Assembly: GCA_036927565.1 (NCBI GenBank)
Contig: JAYESD010000001.1
Span: 135,955,415 to 136,019,414, forward strand
Direction: 5' to 3'
DNA: 64,000 nucleotides
Origin: Tuctoria greenei
Taxonomy: Eukaryota > Streptophyta > Magnoliopsida > Poales > Poaceae
Numbering within the stretch: the stretch's first letter is position 1; each line of letters opens with the position of its first letter. The notes under the pieces were generated by a model. It saw only the letters and a program-made list of their open reading frames with translations, ran no database searches and had not been told where the DNA came from. Position numbers and translations under genes: made by a program. Of the stretch, positions 24,158 through 35,524 are shown in pieces.

Positions 24158-26041
24158 TGTAGCCTAGAGGGGGGGTGAATAGGCTTTTTGAATTTTTTGT
24201 CGGAACCTGAAACACTTAGCAACCTGGTCAAACACAGAGAAATCGGACTAGTCCGATAGGATGCGGACTAGTTCGGTGTGTACAGACTAGATCAATCAAG
24301 TTTGATCGATGATTTCGATCCAAGTACTCTTTGCAGCGGAAATTGAGTTGTAACTAGAGTGTATTGCTTCAATGAAACTAGATATGGCACAAGTTAACTT
24401 TGAAAGTTTTAATGTAAGTTGAACAAGATCGAGCAAACCCTAGATTGCAATGAATAGTAAGAACAAAAGTAAAGACACAATGATTTTACCCTGTGGTTCA
24501 ATTCCACAGAGGAAATCTACGTCCACGTTGAGGAGTCCACGGAGGACCGGGTCTTCACCAACCCTACCCTCGTCGAATTGCCACGGAGGCCGATTCTCTT
24601 CCACTAATCACAAAGGGGGTAAATAACCATGTTCAAGGGGCCTTCTCACAAGTTGAGGGCTCCCCAAGATTTACAATTCGAAACACCACAAAACACACTC
24701 GAAAGATATGCAATAAAATAGCGAGAGTGTGTGAGAGAATCAAACCCAAGAGCTCAAGACGTGAAGAACGTGTCTCTCCTTTGATCTATGGTTAATCCTC
24801 AAGGATTTGATCTTTCTTGCATTGGATTGTGTGGAGAGACGTGTTTCCTGGGCTCTTGGAATGTGTGACAGCGCAGGGGATCGAGAGAGATCATAGTAGG
24901 GTCGTGCATCTCTATTTATATTAGGGTTTCTAAAAGTTACCGTTACCGTTAGAGTTTACAAAGTCTGAACTAGTTCATGGTGGACTCTGGACGGTGTGCG
25001 GCGTGTGGGAAACCCTAAGTGTCCTGAATTATTGGCCTTGTCCTACAACTGGCAAACTAGTTCGATTTTGTCTCTGGAGATATTTGAATTTTTTTATTAA
25101 TATACGATTTCTAAACATTTTTAATTTAAACAACACACAAAGTAAAGAAAATTGAAAACTAACCCACCTTCTATGTGTCATAGACGAAATTTAAATTTCG
25201 TATGTGGCATATACGAAATTCAAATTTCGTATGTGTCAAGAACAAAATTCGTTTTAAGTTGGCACAGGTATGTTTTATTGAGTTTTGAACCTCAGTTTTG
25301 AAATATTTAGAGGTACAATTGCTCCAAATTGTTATAACATAAATTATAGTATTCGTTTTGGTGAGTCTAACGAATAGGTTTCCAATATATTTCGTCCATT
25401 GAATTGAGAGATATTGATTTTCGAAGTTGGTATTACGATCATATAAACTGAATGATTGTGATCGTATTACCTAATTCAATGTTCAATAAATTTTGATTCT
25501 CAATACTACAACAATATGTTCTTAATTGCATATACAACTTCACATTCTACTCTACATTTTGTATGTTGGAAAAACTTTAAAATTCTTACTCTAAAGATTC
25601 ATGAAATGAGGTTCAAAACTCAATAAAACATATCTGCTCTAGTTTAAAACGAATTTCGTTTTTGACACATACGAAATTTGAATTTCGTACATGGCACATA
25701 AAAAATTTGAATTTCATCCATGACACATACGAAGGTGGGTCAGTTTTGAAATTTTTTCCTTTTGTGTGTTTTTTATATTAAAAACGTTTAGAAATCGTAT
25801 ATTAATAAAAAAATTCTATTCGGACTAGTCTGTGCTATATCGGGCTTGTCGGATATTGATCAGTGGTGTTATTGGACTAGTCCGGACTTTATCGTACTAG
25901 TCCGTTGTGGACAAGTCCGTACTACGAGGACTTGTTCGATCCTGGACAGTGAGATTATCGGACTAGTCCGGACCTGTGTAAATTTGTGCAGTGAGAGTGT
26001 TTTCTTTTGCTTGAGCTCTTAGGGTGTGTTTCTCTAACACA
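24158..26041 (-). repeat. Outer copia 5' LTR, split by a long-TIR element
   Basis: The boundaries TGTAGCC (24,158) and CTAACACA (26,041) give the TG...CA form. The left boundary is supported by the adjacent primer-like site; the partner LTR is outside the window, so the right boundary is by motif and by the switch to gypsy coding DNA. On the minus strand a good TATA box (TATAAATAG) is at 24,912-24,920. CGGACTAGTCCG-like motifs cluster at 25,820-25,980 and again near 24,240-24,275. The 25,086-25,816 element interrupts it. Confidence 0.75.
25086..25816. mobile_element. Long-terminal-inverted-repeat (foldback or Mutator-like) element, about 731 bp
   Basis: The outer 36 bases or so (GAATTTTTTTATTAATATAC and onward) recur at the right end as an almost perfect inverted copy. 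The inverted similarity continues inward for about 200-250 bases on each side with many copies of ACGAAATTTGAATTTCGTATG-like palindromic units, leaving only a short centre. No transposase ORF is present, so it is non-autonomous. No clear target duplication: the flanks TATTT and TATTC agree in four bases only. Superfamily is not settled. Confidence 0.75.
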
Positions 26042-26183
26042 CTCCATACACTAAGAGTATTCTATTCATCTCTTGAGCTTTTTTCAACTTGATTCCTCAC
26101 CCTCCTTTATTTTTGTGCTTTCTTCATAATTTCATTAAAACATACGCTCATCTCGACAATTTAGTTAGGATCTCATTTGTTTG

Positions 26184-26456
26184 TCATAAATCAACTAAAA
26201 CCCATAAGGGATGCCTAGATGCACTTTCATTGTCCTTCGAACATGGTAAGCAAACAAGAAAATCCATAGAGATGTCATCGCAAGGCCACATAAGATCCCC
26301 AAGTGGATGTAATAACTCAGTGATACTTTTATACTCAACCTTCACTCTCTGGCAAATTCCACATGAAGCCACATACTTTGCTACATCCACCTTCTTCCTC
26401 TTCCACCAATAGATCTTCTTCAGACTATGATACATCTTATACTCTACAGGATGCAC
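26184..26456 (-). pseudogene. Gypsy A integrase zinc-binding domain and start of the core
   Basis: The frame reads HPVEYKMYHSLKKIYWW...YVASCGICQRVKVEY, the H2C2 motif of gypsy integrase. It continues to the start of the core with the first catalytic D in DDISMDFLVCLP. It ends near the junction with the outer copia LTR. Confidence 0.85.
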
Positions 26457-27257
26457 TGTATATCAGGTATGATGTGCCGCTTTAAAAATATCTTTCCTAA
26501 CTTGAGACGTTGTGGCATGCATAAGCGACCATGAAACCGTACGGCCCCAATGGCGTCCAAAGTAAAATCTTCGATCTTTCCTTCTCGAAATTGTTTCTTA
26601 ACATCTAGCAACAAGCGATCTCATGTTTGTGCCTCTAAGATTCATTATGGGATATCTGACAATAAGATTAGTTGAGTCTCTACCTCCACAACTCCAACAT
26701 AACAATAATAAATATCCATCCATTAAAAATCAGCTATTAAGGAATTCATAGTAGTGGGGAAAACTGTATGTCTTAATGCATCATCCACCATATTTGCTTT
26801 ACAGGTGTGTATTGGAAATTAAAGTCATAGTCCTTGATCAGTTTCAACCATCTCCTTTGCCTCAAGTTTAAGTTCTTCTGAGTGAATATATACTTCAAGC
26901 TCTTATGGTCAGTGAAAATATTCACATGACTCATATAAATAATGTCTCCAGATCTCTTGTGCATAAATTATGGCAACAATATCTAAATCATGAGTGGTAC
27001 CATTATGCTCATGCATCTTCAACTACCTTGATGCATAGGCAACCACTTTGCCTTCTCACATAAGGACCCAACCAAGTCTCACACGGGAGGCAACTGAACA
27101 GACGGTGAAAAAACTACCAGAGGAAGGGCAAGAATAGTTGCAGTGGCCAACTTCTCATTCAACAATTAGAAGAAATGCTCACACTCATGAGTCCATACAA
27201 ACTTAACATTGTTCAAGCTAAGTTGTGTCATAGGCTTAGCAATGCTAGAAAAATCAT
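26457..27257 (-). pseudogene. Gypsy A RNase H, decayed
   Basis: Recognisable stretches include IFTDHKSLKYIFTQKNLNLRQRRWLKLIKDYDF (26,773-26,964). The flanking parts read only in short pieces broken by stops and frameshifts. Confidence 0.75.
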
Positions 27258-27900
27258 TTACAATGCGACGGTAATAACGAACCATACCCAGGAAACTCCT
27301 AACATCCTTGACATTTGTTGGTCTTTCCCATTCAACTTTATAGAAACTTTGCTTGGATCAATAGACATGTCATGTTGATTAATTACATGACCTAGGAAGC
27401 CAACTTCTGAGAGCCAGAAGTCACACTTCTTTAATTTGGCATAGAACGTATGACTCCTCAGAGTCTTAAGAATCCTCCTCAAATGTTTCTCATGTTCTGC
27501 TTTAGTTTGCGAGAAGATGAGTATATCATCAAAAAATACCACTACAAACTCCTCCAATCCATGAATCATATTATTCATCATCTCCATAAAGTATGCAGGT
27601 GCATTAGTGAGTCCAAAAGACATAACTTTGAACTCATATGACCATACATTGTGGAAAAAGTTATCTTATCAATATCCTCCTCTCGAACAGGAATTTGGTT
27701 ATAGCTAGATCGAAGGTCAATTTTGGAAAAGACTCTAGCTCCAATCATCTGATTGAACAATTCATCAATGCAAGACAATGATTACTTTTTCTTAATTGGC
27801 ATGACAATTAAGCTATGATAATCCACAAACATACACCAAGTTCCAATTTTCATCCAAGTGAACAAAGCTAAAGTTCTCCGTGGTGAAATGCTATAGTGAA
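27258..27900 (-). pseudogene. Gypsy A reverse transcriptase
   Basis: Two frames overlap at 27,578-27,623. The first has ARVFSKIDLRSSYNQIPVREEDI. The second has SFGLTNAPAYFMEMMNN and the catalytic FVVVFFDDILIFSQ, then AKLKKCDFWLSEVGFLGHVI. Further upstream, about 27,780-27,900, the domain is broken. It differs clearly from gypsy B, so the two are separate families. Confidence 0.85.
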
Positions 27901-28112
27901 TCAACTTCTTTGCCAATAGATCAATCAACTACATCCTCAACTTTTGTTGAAAAGGACCAGATACATTGTATGGGGAAATGGATACAAGATGAGTGTCAGG
28001 TATAAGATCGATGCAAAACACTTGTTCTCTCTTAGGTGGCATTCCTACCAACTCATCATGGAAAACATTATAATACTCTCATACTACCGGAATCTCCTCA
28101 GTCACCAATGAA

Positions 28113-28436
28113 TTAGTCGACTTCTTGGCAAGGCTTCATAGAGTGTCTGTCTTCATAGGATAACAAACAAGGAAAAATATTTACCATCATAGATAAAGAA
28201 TGAAGAAGTGCATCGTCTTGAAAAGTGATAATCTTCCCAGATGACACCATCAATGTAACGATCATCCAACAAGATATAATGACTCGATAGTGACATAGGT
28301 CCATGGCAGGGATAACATCAAAAACCGATAGTGGAATCACCATTATATTAGCTACGAATTCATCACCTCCTATAGAAATGGTGCAACTAGGACAGACCAC
28401 GAAACAGAAACTAAGTCCACGAGAGAACTTACACAA
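28113..28436 (-). pseudogene. Gypsy A protease remnant
   Basis: The minus strand reads CTISIGGDEFVANIMVIPLSVFDVIPAMDLC, the second half of a retropepsin (normally DVILGMDWL). The active-site part upstream is not readable. Confidence 0.65.
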
Positions 28437-29002
28437 ACCAGCTGAGAATTCTATTGACTAGAAATATGTCTTTCATACAAAATCAAGTAAATGAACGAAA
28501 ACTATGAACTCACATCAAATAAAATATGAACATCATGGGACTCAATACCAAGAGTATCTGAAACCACATCTGAGGGACTCGTAGAAGGTTACATTGACCA
28601 ACAGAAATAGAAGTAGATCCAACCGCAGGGAGCTGAATAGGTTGCTAGAGGACCAAATAGGCGAGATGTTGTCTAGTAGTAGCATGGTGGAGGACTACTA
28701 CCTAGAAAATGGGTAATATGGAACTAGTGGACTGGCCTTCATCTGAACGGTGTCCGAGGAGCACTGACTATAGAATTGACCCTCTAAAATTGGTCATTGA
28801 ATTGGGTTCTAATGAAAAAAAACTTGACCTCTGCCACTTGATGATAGAATCTTGGTTTCTCATGCAAACTAGACCCTTATGTCCATCTCACATAAACACG
28901 ACATATCCTAGAAACACCACACCATGGAGAACGGTGGAGCTTCACACACTTGAAATAAATCAAATCATGGAACTGGGTGGGTCACTTATCGATGGAGCTT
29001 CA
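28437..29002. other. Non-coding remnant of gypsy A with a 58-bp tandem unit
   Basis: I see no readable gag here. A 58-bp unit starting GGAGCTTCACACACTTG at 28,936 restarts at 28,995, where copia 3 cut it; its remainder is at 35,525 onward. Confidence 0.6.
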
Positions 29003-29573
29003 TGTTAGAAATCAAGAGGGAGCCCAAAGATCAAATAGCCACTAAATCATCTCAAATTACATGGAGAAATCCAAATACAACATGAACACCAAGTGCTATC
29101 TCACAAATAGCACAAGAACATCAATAATACCTTCTCCTCCATCCTTGTGATTGCTTGACGATGCGGCCATCTAGCCAACAAGGCGAGGCCACAAGAAGAA
29201 CGACGGCGAGAGGCGTTTCCCCTTGTTCTTCTCTTGGTATCTTGATCGGATTCTGAGTGGGTTAGAGTGTTCAAGTGTGTATGAGTGTATGCCTTCAGCC
29301 ACTTTGATCATACACATGACCCTCTTCTTATAGTTGACCAAGAGACACGAGAGGAGGCCTCTCACCCTTAGGAATTATTGAGTCTCCCGATCAGAGACTC
29401 AAAACTCGGTGGGTTGTGTCCTTTCAATTAGAACACATGTCAATTTCGAGTTCAAACTGACAGTTACTGAAAAATCGGACTAGTCTGTATAGGGTCTGGA
29501 CTAGTCCAGTTACCTTTACTGGACAATATAGGACTAGTCCGGTCTTAACCGGACTAGGCCGGTACTTCCAACA
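29003..29573 (-). repeat. Copia 3 3' LTR
   Basis: TGTTAGAAATC...CTTCCAACA on the plus strand, same length as 34,954-35,524. GGACTAGTCC-like motifs lie at 29,468-29,560, that is within the first ~105 bases of the LTR in the element's direction. Confidence 0.94.
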
Positions 29574-29587
29574 TTCTCCCCCTTGAA
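29574..29587 (-). other. Polypurine tract of copia 3
   Basis: The minus strand reads TTCAAGGGGGAGAA directly before the LTR start TGTTGGAAG. Confidence 0.85.
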
Positions 29588-29766
29588 CTCGAATCTGAAA
29601 CTTACCAACTTACTTAATACTAAACTTAGTGTCCATTTCTCATGCTTGACATATAGGGCACGACGCATCACAACAATCATTTACGTATTGTTGGACTCGA
29701 AGACCACAATACATCTCACACTTGAAAATGAACCTTACTCTTACTTGGCCCCTAAATATCCAGTGA

Positions 29767-30616
29767 TCATAGGCTCTCCCTTAAACCCATGCCGGCTACG
29801 TGTTCACTGAACACGCTGGGTGGAAGACCTTTTGTTAGCGGATCCGCAAGCATACGCTTGGTACTTATATGCTCAAGACTTATGGTATGATCCTGGATTC
29901 GATATTTCACAACATAAAACTTAATGTCGATGTGTTTGGCAGCACCACTCGACTTATTGTTGTGAGAGTAAAATACTGCGGGCTCATTATCGCAGTATAA
30001 CTTAAGTGGCTTTTCAATGTTGTCGACCACTCTAAGACCGGGTAAAAATTTCTTAAGCCAAACAGCCTGCCCGATGGCCTCATAACATGCAACAAACTCG
30101 GCATGCATTGTGGACGATGCAGTGACGATTTGTTTGGAGATTTTTCCACGAAATGGCTCCATTCGCGAGGGTGAATATATAACCTGACGTGGATTTCTTA
30201 GTATCCACACAACCCGCGAAATCTGAATCTGAATATCCCACTACTTCAAGTGGGTCTGACTTACTATACGTTAACATGAGGCCTTTTGTGCCTTGCACGT
30301 ATCTTAATGCTTTCTTAACTGCCTTCCAGTGATCAATCCCTGGGATGGCCTGATATCTGCCAAGCATTCCCGTCACATAAGCTAAGTCAGGGCGAGTACA
30401 GACTTGAGCATACATAAGGCTTCCGACAGCAGAAGCATATGGAACCGACTTCATTTGATCGATCTCATATTGGTTCCTGGGACACTGAAAGTTCCCAAAC
30501 TTATCGCCCTTGACAATTGGAGCAGGCGAAGGCTTACTCTTATGCATACTGTACTTTCTAAGTACATTCTCTAAGTATGCCTTTTGTGATAAGCCTAATA
30601 CCCCCTTATTTCTATC
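29767..30616 (-). pseudogene. Copia 3 RNase H
   Basis: The frames 30,080-30,547 and 29,767-30,210 join by a frameshift near 30,150-30,200. Motifs are PYASAVGSLMYAQVCTRPDL, GYSDSDFAGCVDTKKSTSG and GAISWKN in the first, then SKQIVTASSTMHAEFVA, LYCDNEPAVFYSHN and HISTKRMLADPLTKGLPP in the second. These are the usual copia end-of-pol landmarks. Confidence 0.9.
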
Positions 30617-31519
30617 TCAGTGAATTTCTATGCCCAATACATAGGATGCTTCACCAAGATCTTTCATATCAAAATTAGAGGACAAAAACTTCTTAGTTTC
30701 TAATAGTAGATTGACATCACTACTTGCAAGTAGTATATCATCTACGTAAAGCACGAGGAAAATAAATTTCCCGCTCTTAAACTTAGCATAAATGCAATTG
30801 TCCTCCTCATTTTCTTTAAACCCAAACTTTCTTACTGTTTCATCGAACTTGAGATACCACCGCCTTGATGCTTGTTTAAGTCCATAAATGGACTTTCTTA
30901 AGTGGCATCCCATATGTTCCTTACCCTTAACAACAAAACCTTTCGGTTGTGTCATATAGACGTTCTCATATAGATCACCATTGAGAAACACCGTCTTTAC
31001 ATCCATCTGATGTAATTCTAAATTATAATGTGCAACTAATGCCATAATGATTATGAACGAATCCTTACTTGAGACAGGTGAAAATGTCTCATTATAATCA
31101 ATCCCTTCTCTTTGAGTGAAGCCTTTTGCAACAAGTCTGGCCTTAAACTTATCAATATTCCCTTTGGAGTCACGTTTAATTTTGTAGACCCATTTACAGC
31201 CTACTGTTCTGGCTCCATTAGGAATCTCAACTAAATCCCAAACTTTGTTTGTTTCCATAGACCTCATTTCATCCTCCATGGCTTTACGCCATTCAGATGA
31301 TTGAGGACTTCTCATAGCTTCTTCAAATGTGGTGGGATCACCCTCCATTTGAATTGCCTCACTCAAATAGATCTCATAATCGTCCGGAATGGCAGATTTT
31401 CTTTCTCGTTGAGATCTTCTTAACTGCACATTATCCTCATTTTGAGGCTGTTGTTGCTCTTCATTATTAGTGACAACGGGTTGAAAATGCTCAACCTCTC
31501 TTAATAATTCCGTTGTCAA
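30617..31519 (-). pseudogene. Copia 3 reverse transcriptase
   Basis: A 300-codon open frame covers the RVT_2 domain: WDLVEIPNGARTVGCKWVYK, KARLVAKGFTQREGIDY, MDVKTVFLNGDLYENVYM, SIYGLKQASRRWYLKFD and the catalytic VLYVDDILLASSD. It is the longest intact copia frame in the window. The end runs into RNase H after a stop near 30,615. Confidence 0.92.
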
Positions 31520-32524
31520 TGGAGAACTAACAACAGGTGTTGAACATTACCAATAGGCACTAATGATTTAACAGCAGTAGGTAATGAGAAATATGGTTCT
31601 TGAATCATATGAGTGGGTACATAAACCCGCTTCTCTTCAAGATTAATTTCTCGTATTACCGTACTCCCCCTGATCATGGCATCCTCTAAAAAGACGGCAT
31701 GTCTTGTTTCTACAAACTTAGAATATCGTTCTGGACAATAGAAATGATATCCCTTACTCTTTTCTGCATAGCCAATAAAATGGCAACTTACTGTCTTAGA
31801 ATCCAACTTACCAATGTTTGGGTTAAACAATTTTGCCTCAGTGCATATAACTTAATGAGGGCTTACATCCTGTCCACAACTCATACGGTGTTTTGGGCAT
31901 CGACTTAGTAGGAATCCGATTTAGCACATGAATGGCGGTTTTTAATTCCTCCATCCATAAGCTAACCGGCAAATCTGATTGACTTAACATGGATCTAACC
32001 ATATCCATTAGCGTACAGTTGCGCCGTTCCGCTACTCCATTTTGCTGAGGCTCGCCCGGTGTGGAATATTGGGTGACTATGCCATTTTCCTATAGGAACC
32101 GAGCAAACGGTCCAGGAACTTGGCCATACGGGGTATGACGACCGTAGTACTCACCACCACGATCGGATCTTACCACTTTAATATTAATATTGTGATGATT
32201 TTCAACTTTAGCCTTAAATATCTTAAATTTATCCAACGCTTTAGAGCGTTCTTTAATTGAATAAATATAGCCATAGTGAGAATAGTCATCCGTGAAGGTT
32301 ATGAATGAATCAAAACCATCAACAGATACTACGGGAAAAGGACCACAAATGTCCGTATGGATTAATTCCAAAACTCCCACACTGCGTATGGCACCTTTCT
32401 TAATTTTCATAACAAACTTTCCCTTAATGCAGTCTATGCATTCTTCTGAATCCGAAAAATCCAAATGAGGAAGAATCGATTGTGAAATCAATTGATCAAT
32501 TCCCCCCCTCGAAATATGGCCCAA
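31516..32524 (-). pseudogene. Copia 3 integrase
   Basis: The pre-integrase zinc region (MGHISRGGIDQLI...CIDCIKGKF) and the core start, with D in LIHTDICGPF and D in VVRSDRGGEYYG, are in the frame 32,090-32,524. The middle (31,830-32,090) reads only through stops, but the plus strand there encodes on the complement an NGVAERRN-like and TPYELW-like stretch. The carboxy end is 31,516-31,830 (KLDSKTVSCHFIGYAEKSKGY). Confidence 0.85.
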
Positions 32525-32533
32525 GCGACAATG

Positions 32534-33545
32534 TCATAATTTTGAAGACATTTCGGAATCGATTATCTTACGCTTACCCTGATGTGAGGAAAACTGATTG
32601 TCTCTTATAACATTAACATCATCATGCATAGATAATAAGTATAGCATGCCTTTTCTTATGGCAACACCAACCATCTTATTATCATACTTAATTATACATC
32701 TATCTTTGTCAAACTGGCAAACATAACCATCATCATCTAAGCATGACACTGAGATGAGATTTCTACTTAAAGAGGGTACATATAATACATCCTGAAGTGT
32801 AAGTACAAAGCCATTTCTTAATACTAATGGATAATCTCCAATGGCTTTCACTTCAGCTTCATGGCCATCAACAACTTTAATGGCACTTTCTCCTCTTTCT
32901 AGGGTCCTCCTCATATTTAACCCCTGCAACGAATTGCAAACGTGCACAGTGGCACCTGAGTCAATCCACCAAGAAGATGGTGTATAATATAAAAGTAGGG
33001 TTTCATCAATAAAGGTCACAAAGTCATTACCATTTTTGCAACACCATTTAAGGAAGCCAATGCAATCATTCTGATGGTGACCTTTGTCTAAACAAAAGTG
33101 GCACTGATCTTTATCCACTTTCACATCCTTATTATAAGGATGGCTTTGTGGAAACTTACCCTTATCTTTATCATGGTGAGAAGAACCATGATACTTAAAA
33201 GATTGCTTAGAAGAATAATTCTTCTTAGTCTTACCTTTTCCCTTCACATAATTGATTGCATCATAACTGTGAAGGGACTTAATCCTCTCTTCTTCTTGAA
33301 CACACATAGCCATGAGTTTTTCTATGTTCCATAGTTAAGGTTGAGAGTTGTAGTTGATGACAAAAGTCTCAAATTCCTTAGGAAGTGAGGCAATGATGAG
33401 ATGCACAATGAACTCATCTTTAATCCCCAAATCCATAGGCTTAAGCTTTGTAGCCATATTTGTCATCCTTAAGATGTGCTCACGCACACCACCTCCATGA
33501 TACTTTTCAGTAACAAGCCTCTTGATAAGAGTGCTTGCAGTGGCC
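32534..33545 (-). pseudogene. Copia 3 gag carboxy end and protease
   Basis: The gag zinc knuckle is CHFCLDKGHHQNDC near 33,100, preceded by a basic serine/histidine stretch. The protease follows with WWIDSGATVHVCN (D-S-G intact) and LQDVLYVPSLSRNLISVS. The segment 33,314-33,545 reads gag in another frame. Confidence 0.88.
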
Positions 33546-33562
33546 TTAGAAGAACCAGTAAA

Positions 33563-33997
33563 CTAATTCTCTATCCTTTGGAGGTATTCAACAGCAGTTT
33601 CACATTCAAGGATTGCTCCTCGAATGGCCTCAGTGATAGTGCCCTTAATAACCATCAAACATTTCCTATTTGATTTCTTCCACTTATAACAATCAATGCT
33701 ATAAGCCAAAAACTCAGTAGTATATTCCTTTGTCCTCACGACAAAGGCTTCCTGAGTTTCATCATCATTTCTTACTGGTTCAACCGGTGCAACTGGATAT
33801 GGAGTAGTGAGAGCCAAGTCTATCTCAGAGATTGCCAAAGCAATCTCCAACTTCTCTCGCCATATCCCATAATTGCTTCCATTGAGTGGATCAATAGAAG
33901 CAATGAAACTCAGTGCTGAATTCGCATTGGAGGAACCTTCATAATCAAAAACCAAAATCAAGAAGAATGCATAGATGTTAACCAGAAGAAAATGATG
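33563..33997 (-). pseudogene. Copia 3 gag amino end
   Basis: The frame contains NANSALSFIASIDPLNGSNYGIWREKLEIALAISE, the start of a copia gag with the conserved N-Y-x-x-W context. No good ATG lies right before it. The open frame continues into the stem-loop leader, so the true start is uncertain or has mutated. Confidence 0.8.
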
Positions 33998-34424
33998 AGT
34001 TTTGTCTTTCACTTTGGTTACTCGATCAAAACTCAACATTTGAGAATAACTGAAAATCAACATAGTAATTTATCTTTCGCTTTGGTTACTCGACCAAATT
34101 ACTATGTTCTTACAAAAAAATGTCATTAATGCCTTTCGCTTTGGTTACTCAGCCAATAATGACATTAAAACTGGACATTGAAGAACAACTGAAATACATA
34201 GTAATTTATCTTTCGCTTTGGTTACTCAACCAAATTACTATGTACTTAGAAAGGAAAATGTCATTAATGCCTTTCGCTTTGGTTACTCAGCCAATAATGA
34301 CATTAATATAACTTAAAATCATGACAATTCTATTTTTCACTTTGGTTACTCAATAGAATTCCATGCAACTTAAATTGACATAGCAATTTATCTTTCGCTT
34401 TGGTTACTCGACCAAATTTCTATG
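33998..34424 (-). other. Seven stem-loops with a constant loop in the copia 3 leader
   Basis: Seven inverted repeats lie at 33,998-34,035, 34,061-34,108, 34,121-34,164, 34,195-34,244, 34,257-34,304, 34,326-34,360 and 34,379-34,424. Each encloses the same loop core (plus strand CTTTCGCTTTGGTTACTC, with CACTTT in the first and sixth). Stem arms are of several unrelated sequences, e.g. GAGTTTTG, ACATAGTAATTT, TGTCATTA and AATTCTATT, and each pairs with its own partner arm. They lie upstream of gag in the transcribed leader. Confidence 0.85.
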
Positions 34425-34938
34425 ACAATAAACTTAATTCATAGCGGAAACTTATTAAATAAGCAAACTTAATTGTATAGCACAGACTAGTCCGCACATG
34501 GCCGGACTAGTCCGAACTCTTACAGTATGGAAATCGGTAGTCCGGTCCATACGCCGGACAAGTCCGGTACTGATCCAAAAACATTTGATCCGTTTTTTAT
34601 TGAACTTTTCGAGTTTGGTCCGTACTATTCCGGACTAGTACGACCAACCCCAGAAAAGTTTCATATAAAAAACTAGAAAAATGTCGAAATACCCAAAAGG
34701 GATTCTTAATCTTACCATCTTACCAAAACAACTTAATTTTCACAATGGATTTCAATCCAAAGTGCTTAAATGGTTTTCAATCAGATGAACGCGTCAAAAC
34801 GCCCTGATTCGAAAACCTAACCACTTTACTGTGGCACACCGGACTAGTCCGACTCTTAGACTAGACAAGTCCGGACCTTCAAAACTTTCAGCAAAAAACT
34901 TCGATCAAAACTCAATTTGAAATGATTAGTGGTCTAAA
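34425..34938 (-). other. Rest of the copia 3 leader
   Basis: No ORF. It contains further GGACTAGTCC/GGACAAGTCC-like motifs at about 34,485-34,570, 34,630 and 34,840-34,875, so in this family the motif is found both in the LTR and in the leader. Confidence 0.6.
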
Positions 34939-34952
34939 CCACTCTGATACCA
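34939..34952 (-). other. Primer binding site of copia 3 (tRNA-iMet-like)
   Basis: The minus strand reads TGGTATCAGAGTGG one base inside the LTR end at 34,954. Confidence 0.9.
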
Positions 34953-34953
34953 T

Positions 34954-35524
34954 TGTTAGAAATCAAGAGGGAGCCCAAAGATCAAATAGCCACTAAATCA
35001 TCTCGAATTACATGGAAAAATCCGAATACAACATGAACACCAAGTGCTATCTCTCAAATAGCACAAGAACATCAATAATACCTTCTCCTCCATCCTTGTG
35101 ATTGCTTGACGATGCGGCCATCTAACCAACAAGGCGAGGCCGCAAGAAGAACGACGGCGAGAGGCATTTCCCCTTGTTCTTCTCTTGGTATCTTGATCGG
35201 ATTCTGAGTGGGTTAGAGTGTTCAAGTGTGTATGAGTGTATGCCTTCAGCCACTTTGATCATACACATGACCCTCTTCTTATAGTTGACTAAGAGACACA
35301 AGAGGGGGCCTCCCACCCTTAGGAATTATTGAGTCTCCCGATCAGAGACTCAAAATTCGGTGGGTTGTGTCCTTTCAATTAGAACACATGTCAATTTCGA
35401 GTTCAAACTGACAGTTACTGAAAAATCAGACTAGTCCGTATAGGATTCGTACTAGTCCGGTTACCTTTACTGGACAATATCGGACTAGTCCGATCTTAAC
35501 CGGACTAGTCCGGTACTTCCAACA
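34954..35524 (-). repeat. Copia 3 5' LTR
   Basis: It pairs with 29,003-29,573. A TATA-like CTATAAGAAG is on the minus strand at 35,278-35,284. CGGACTAGTCCG motifs at about 35,428-35,512 are closer to perfect palindromes than in the 3' LTR. Confidence 0.94.

Larger units (their letters stand above)
1..26041 (-). mobile_element. Outer Ty1-copia retrotransposon, 5' part, truncated by the window edge
   Basis: The element reads on the minus strand. Its 5' LTR is at 24,158-26,041, gag begins just below 24,150, and protease and integrase continue to position 1, so reverse transcriptase, RNase H and the 3' LTR lie before the window. The order GAG-PR-IN is the copia order. It is split by the inner copia (2,772-23,401): the gag reading resumes across the CGAAC target duplication. 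The LTR is itself split by a long-TIR element. The right flank at 26,042 is gypsy coding DNA, so this copia inserted into gypsy A. Many in-frame stops make it non-functional. Confidence 0.88.
29003..35524 (-). mobile_element. Copia 3: Ty1-copia retrotransposon, complete outline
   Basis: The element is 6,522 bp with LTRs of 571 bp each, target duplication CTTCA (28,998-29,002 and 35,525-35,529), a polypurine tract and a primer site. The LTR pair shows about 21 mismatches by eye (about 3.7 percent). Domain order is gag, protease, integrase, reverse transcriptase, RNase H. Several frameshifts break the polyprotein. Its leader carries the stem-loop array described separately. Confidence 0.94.
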
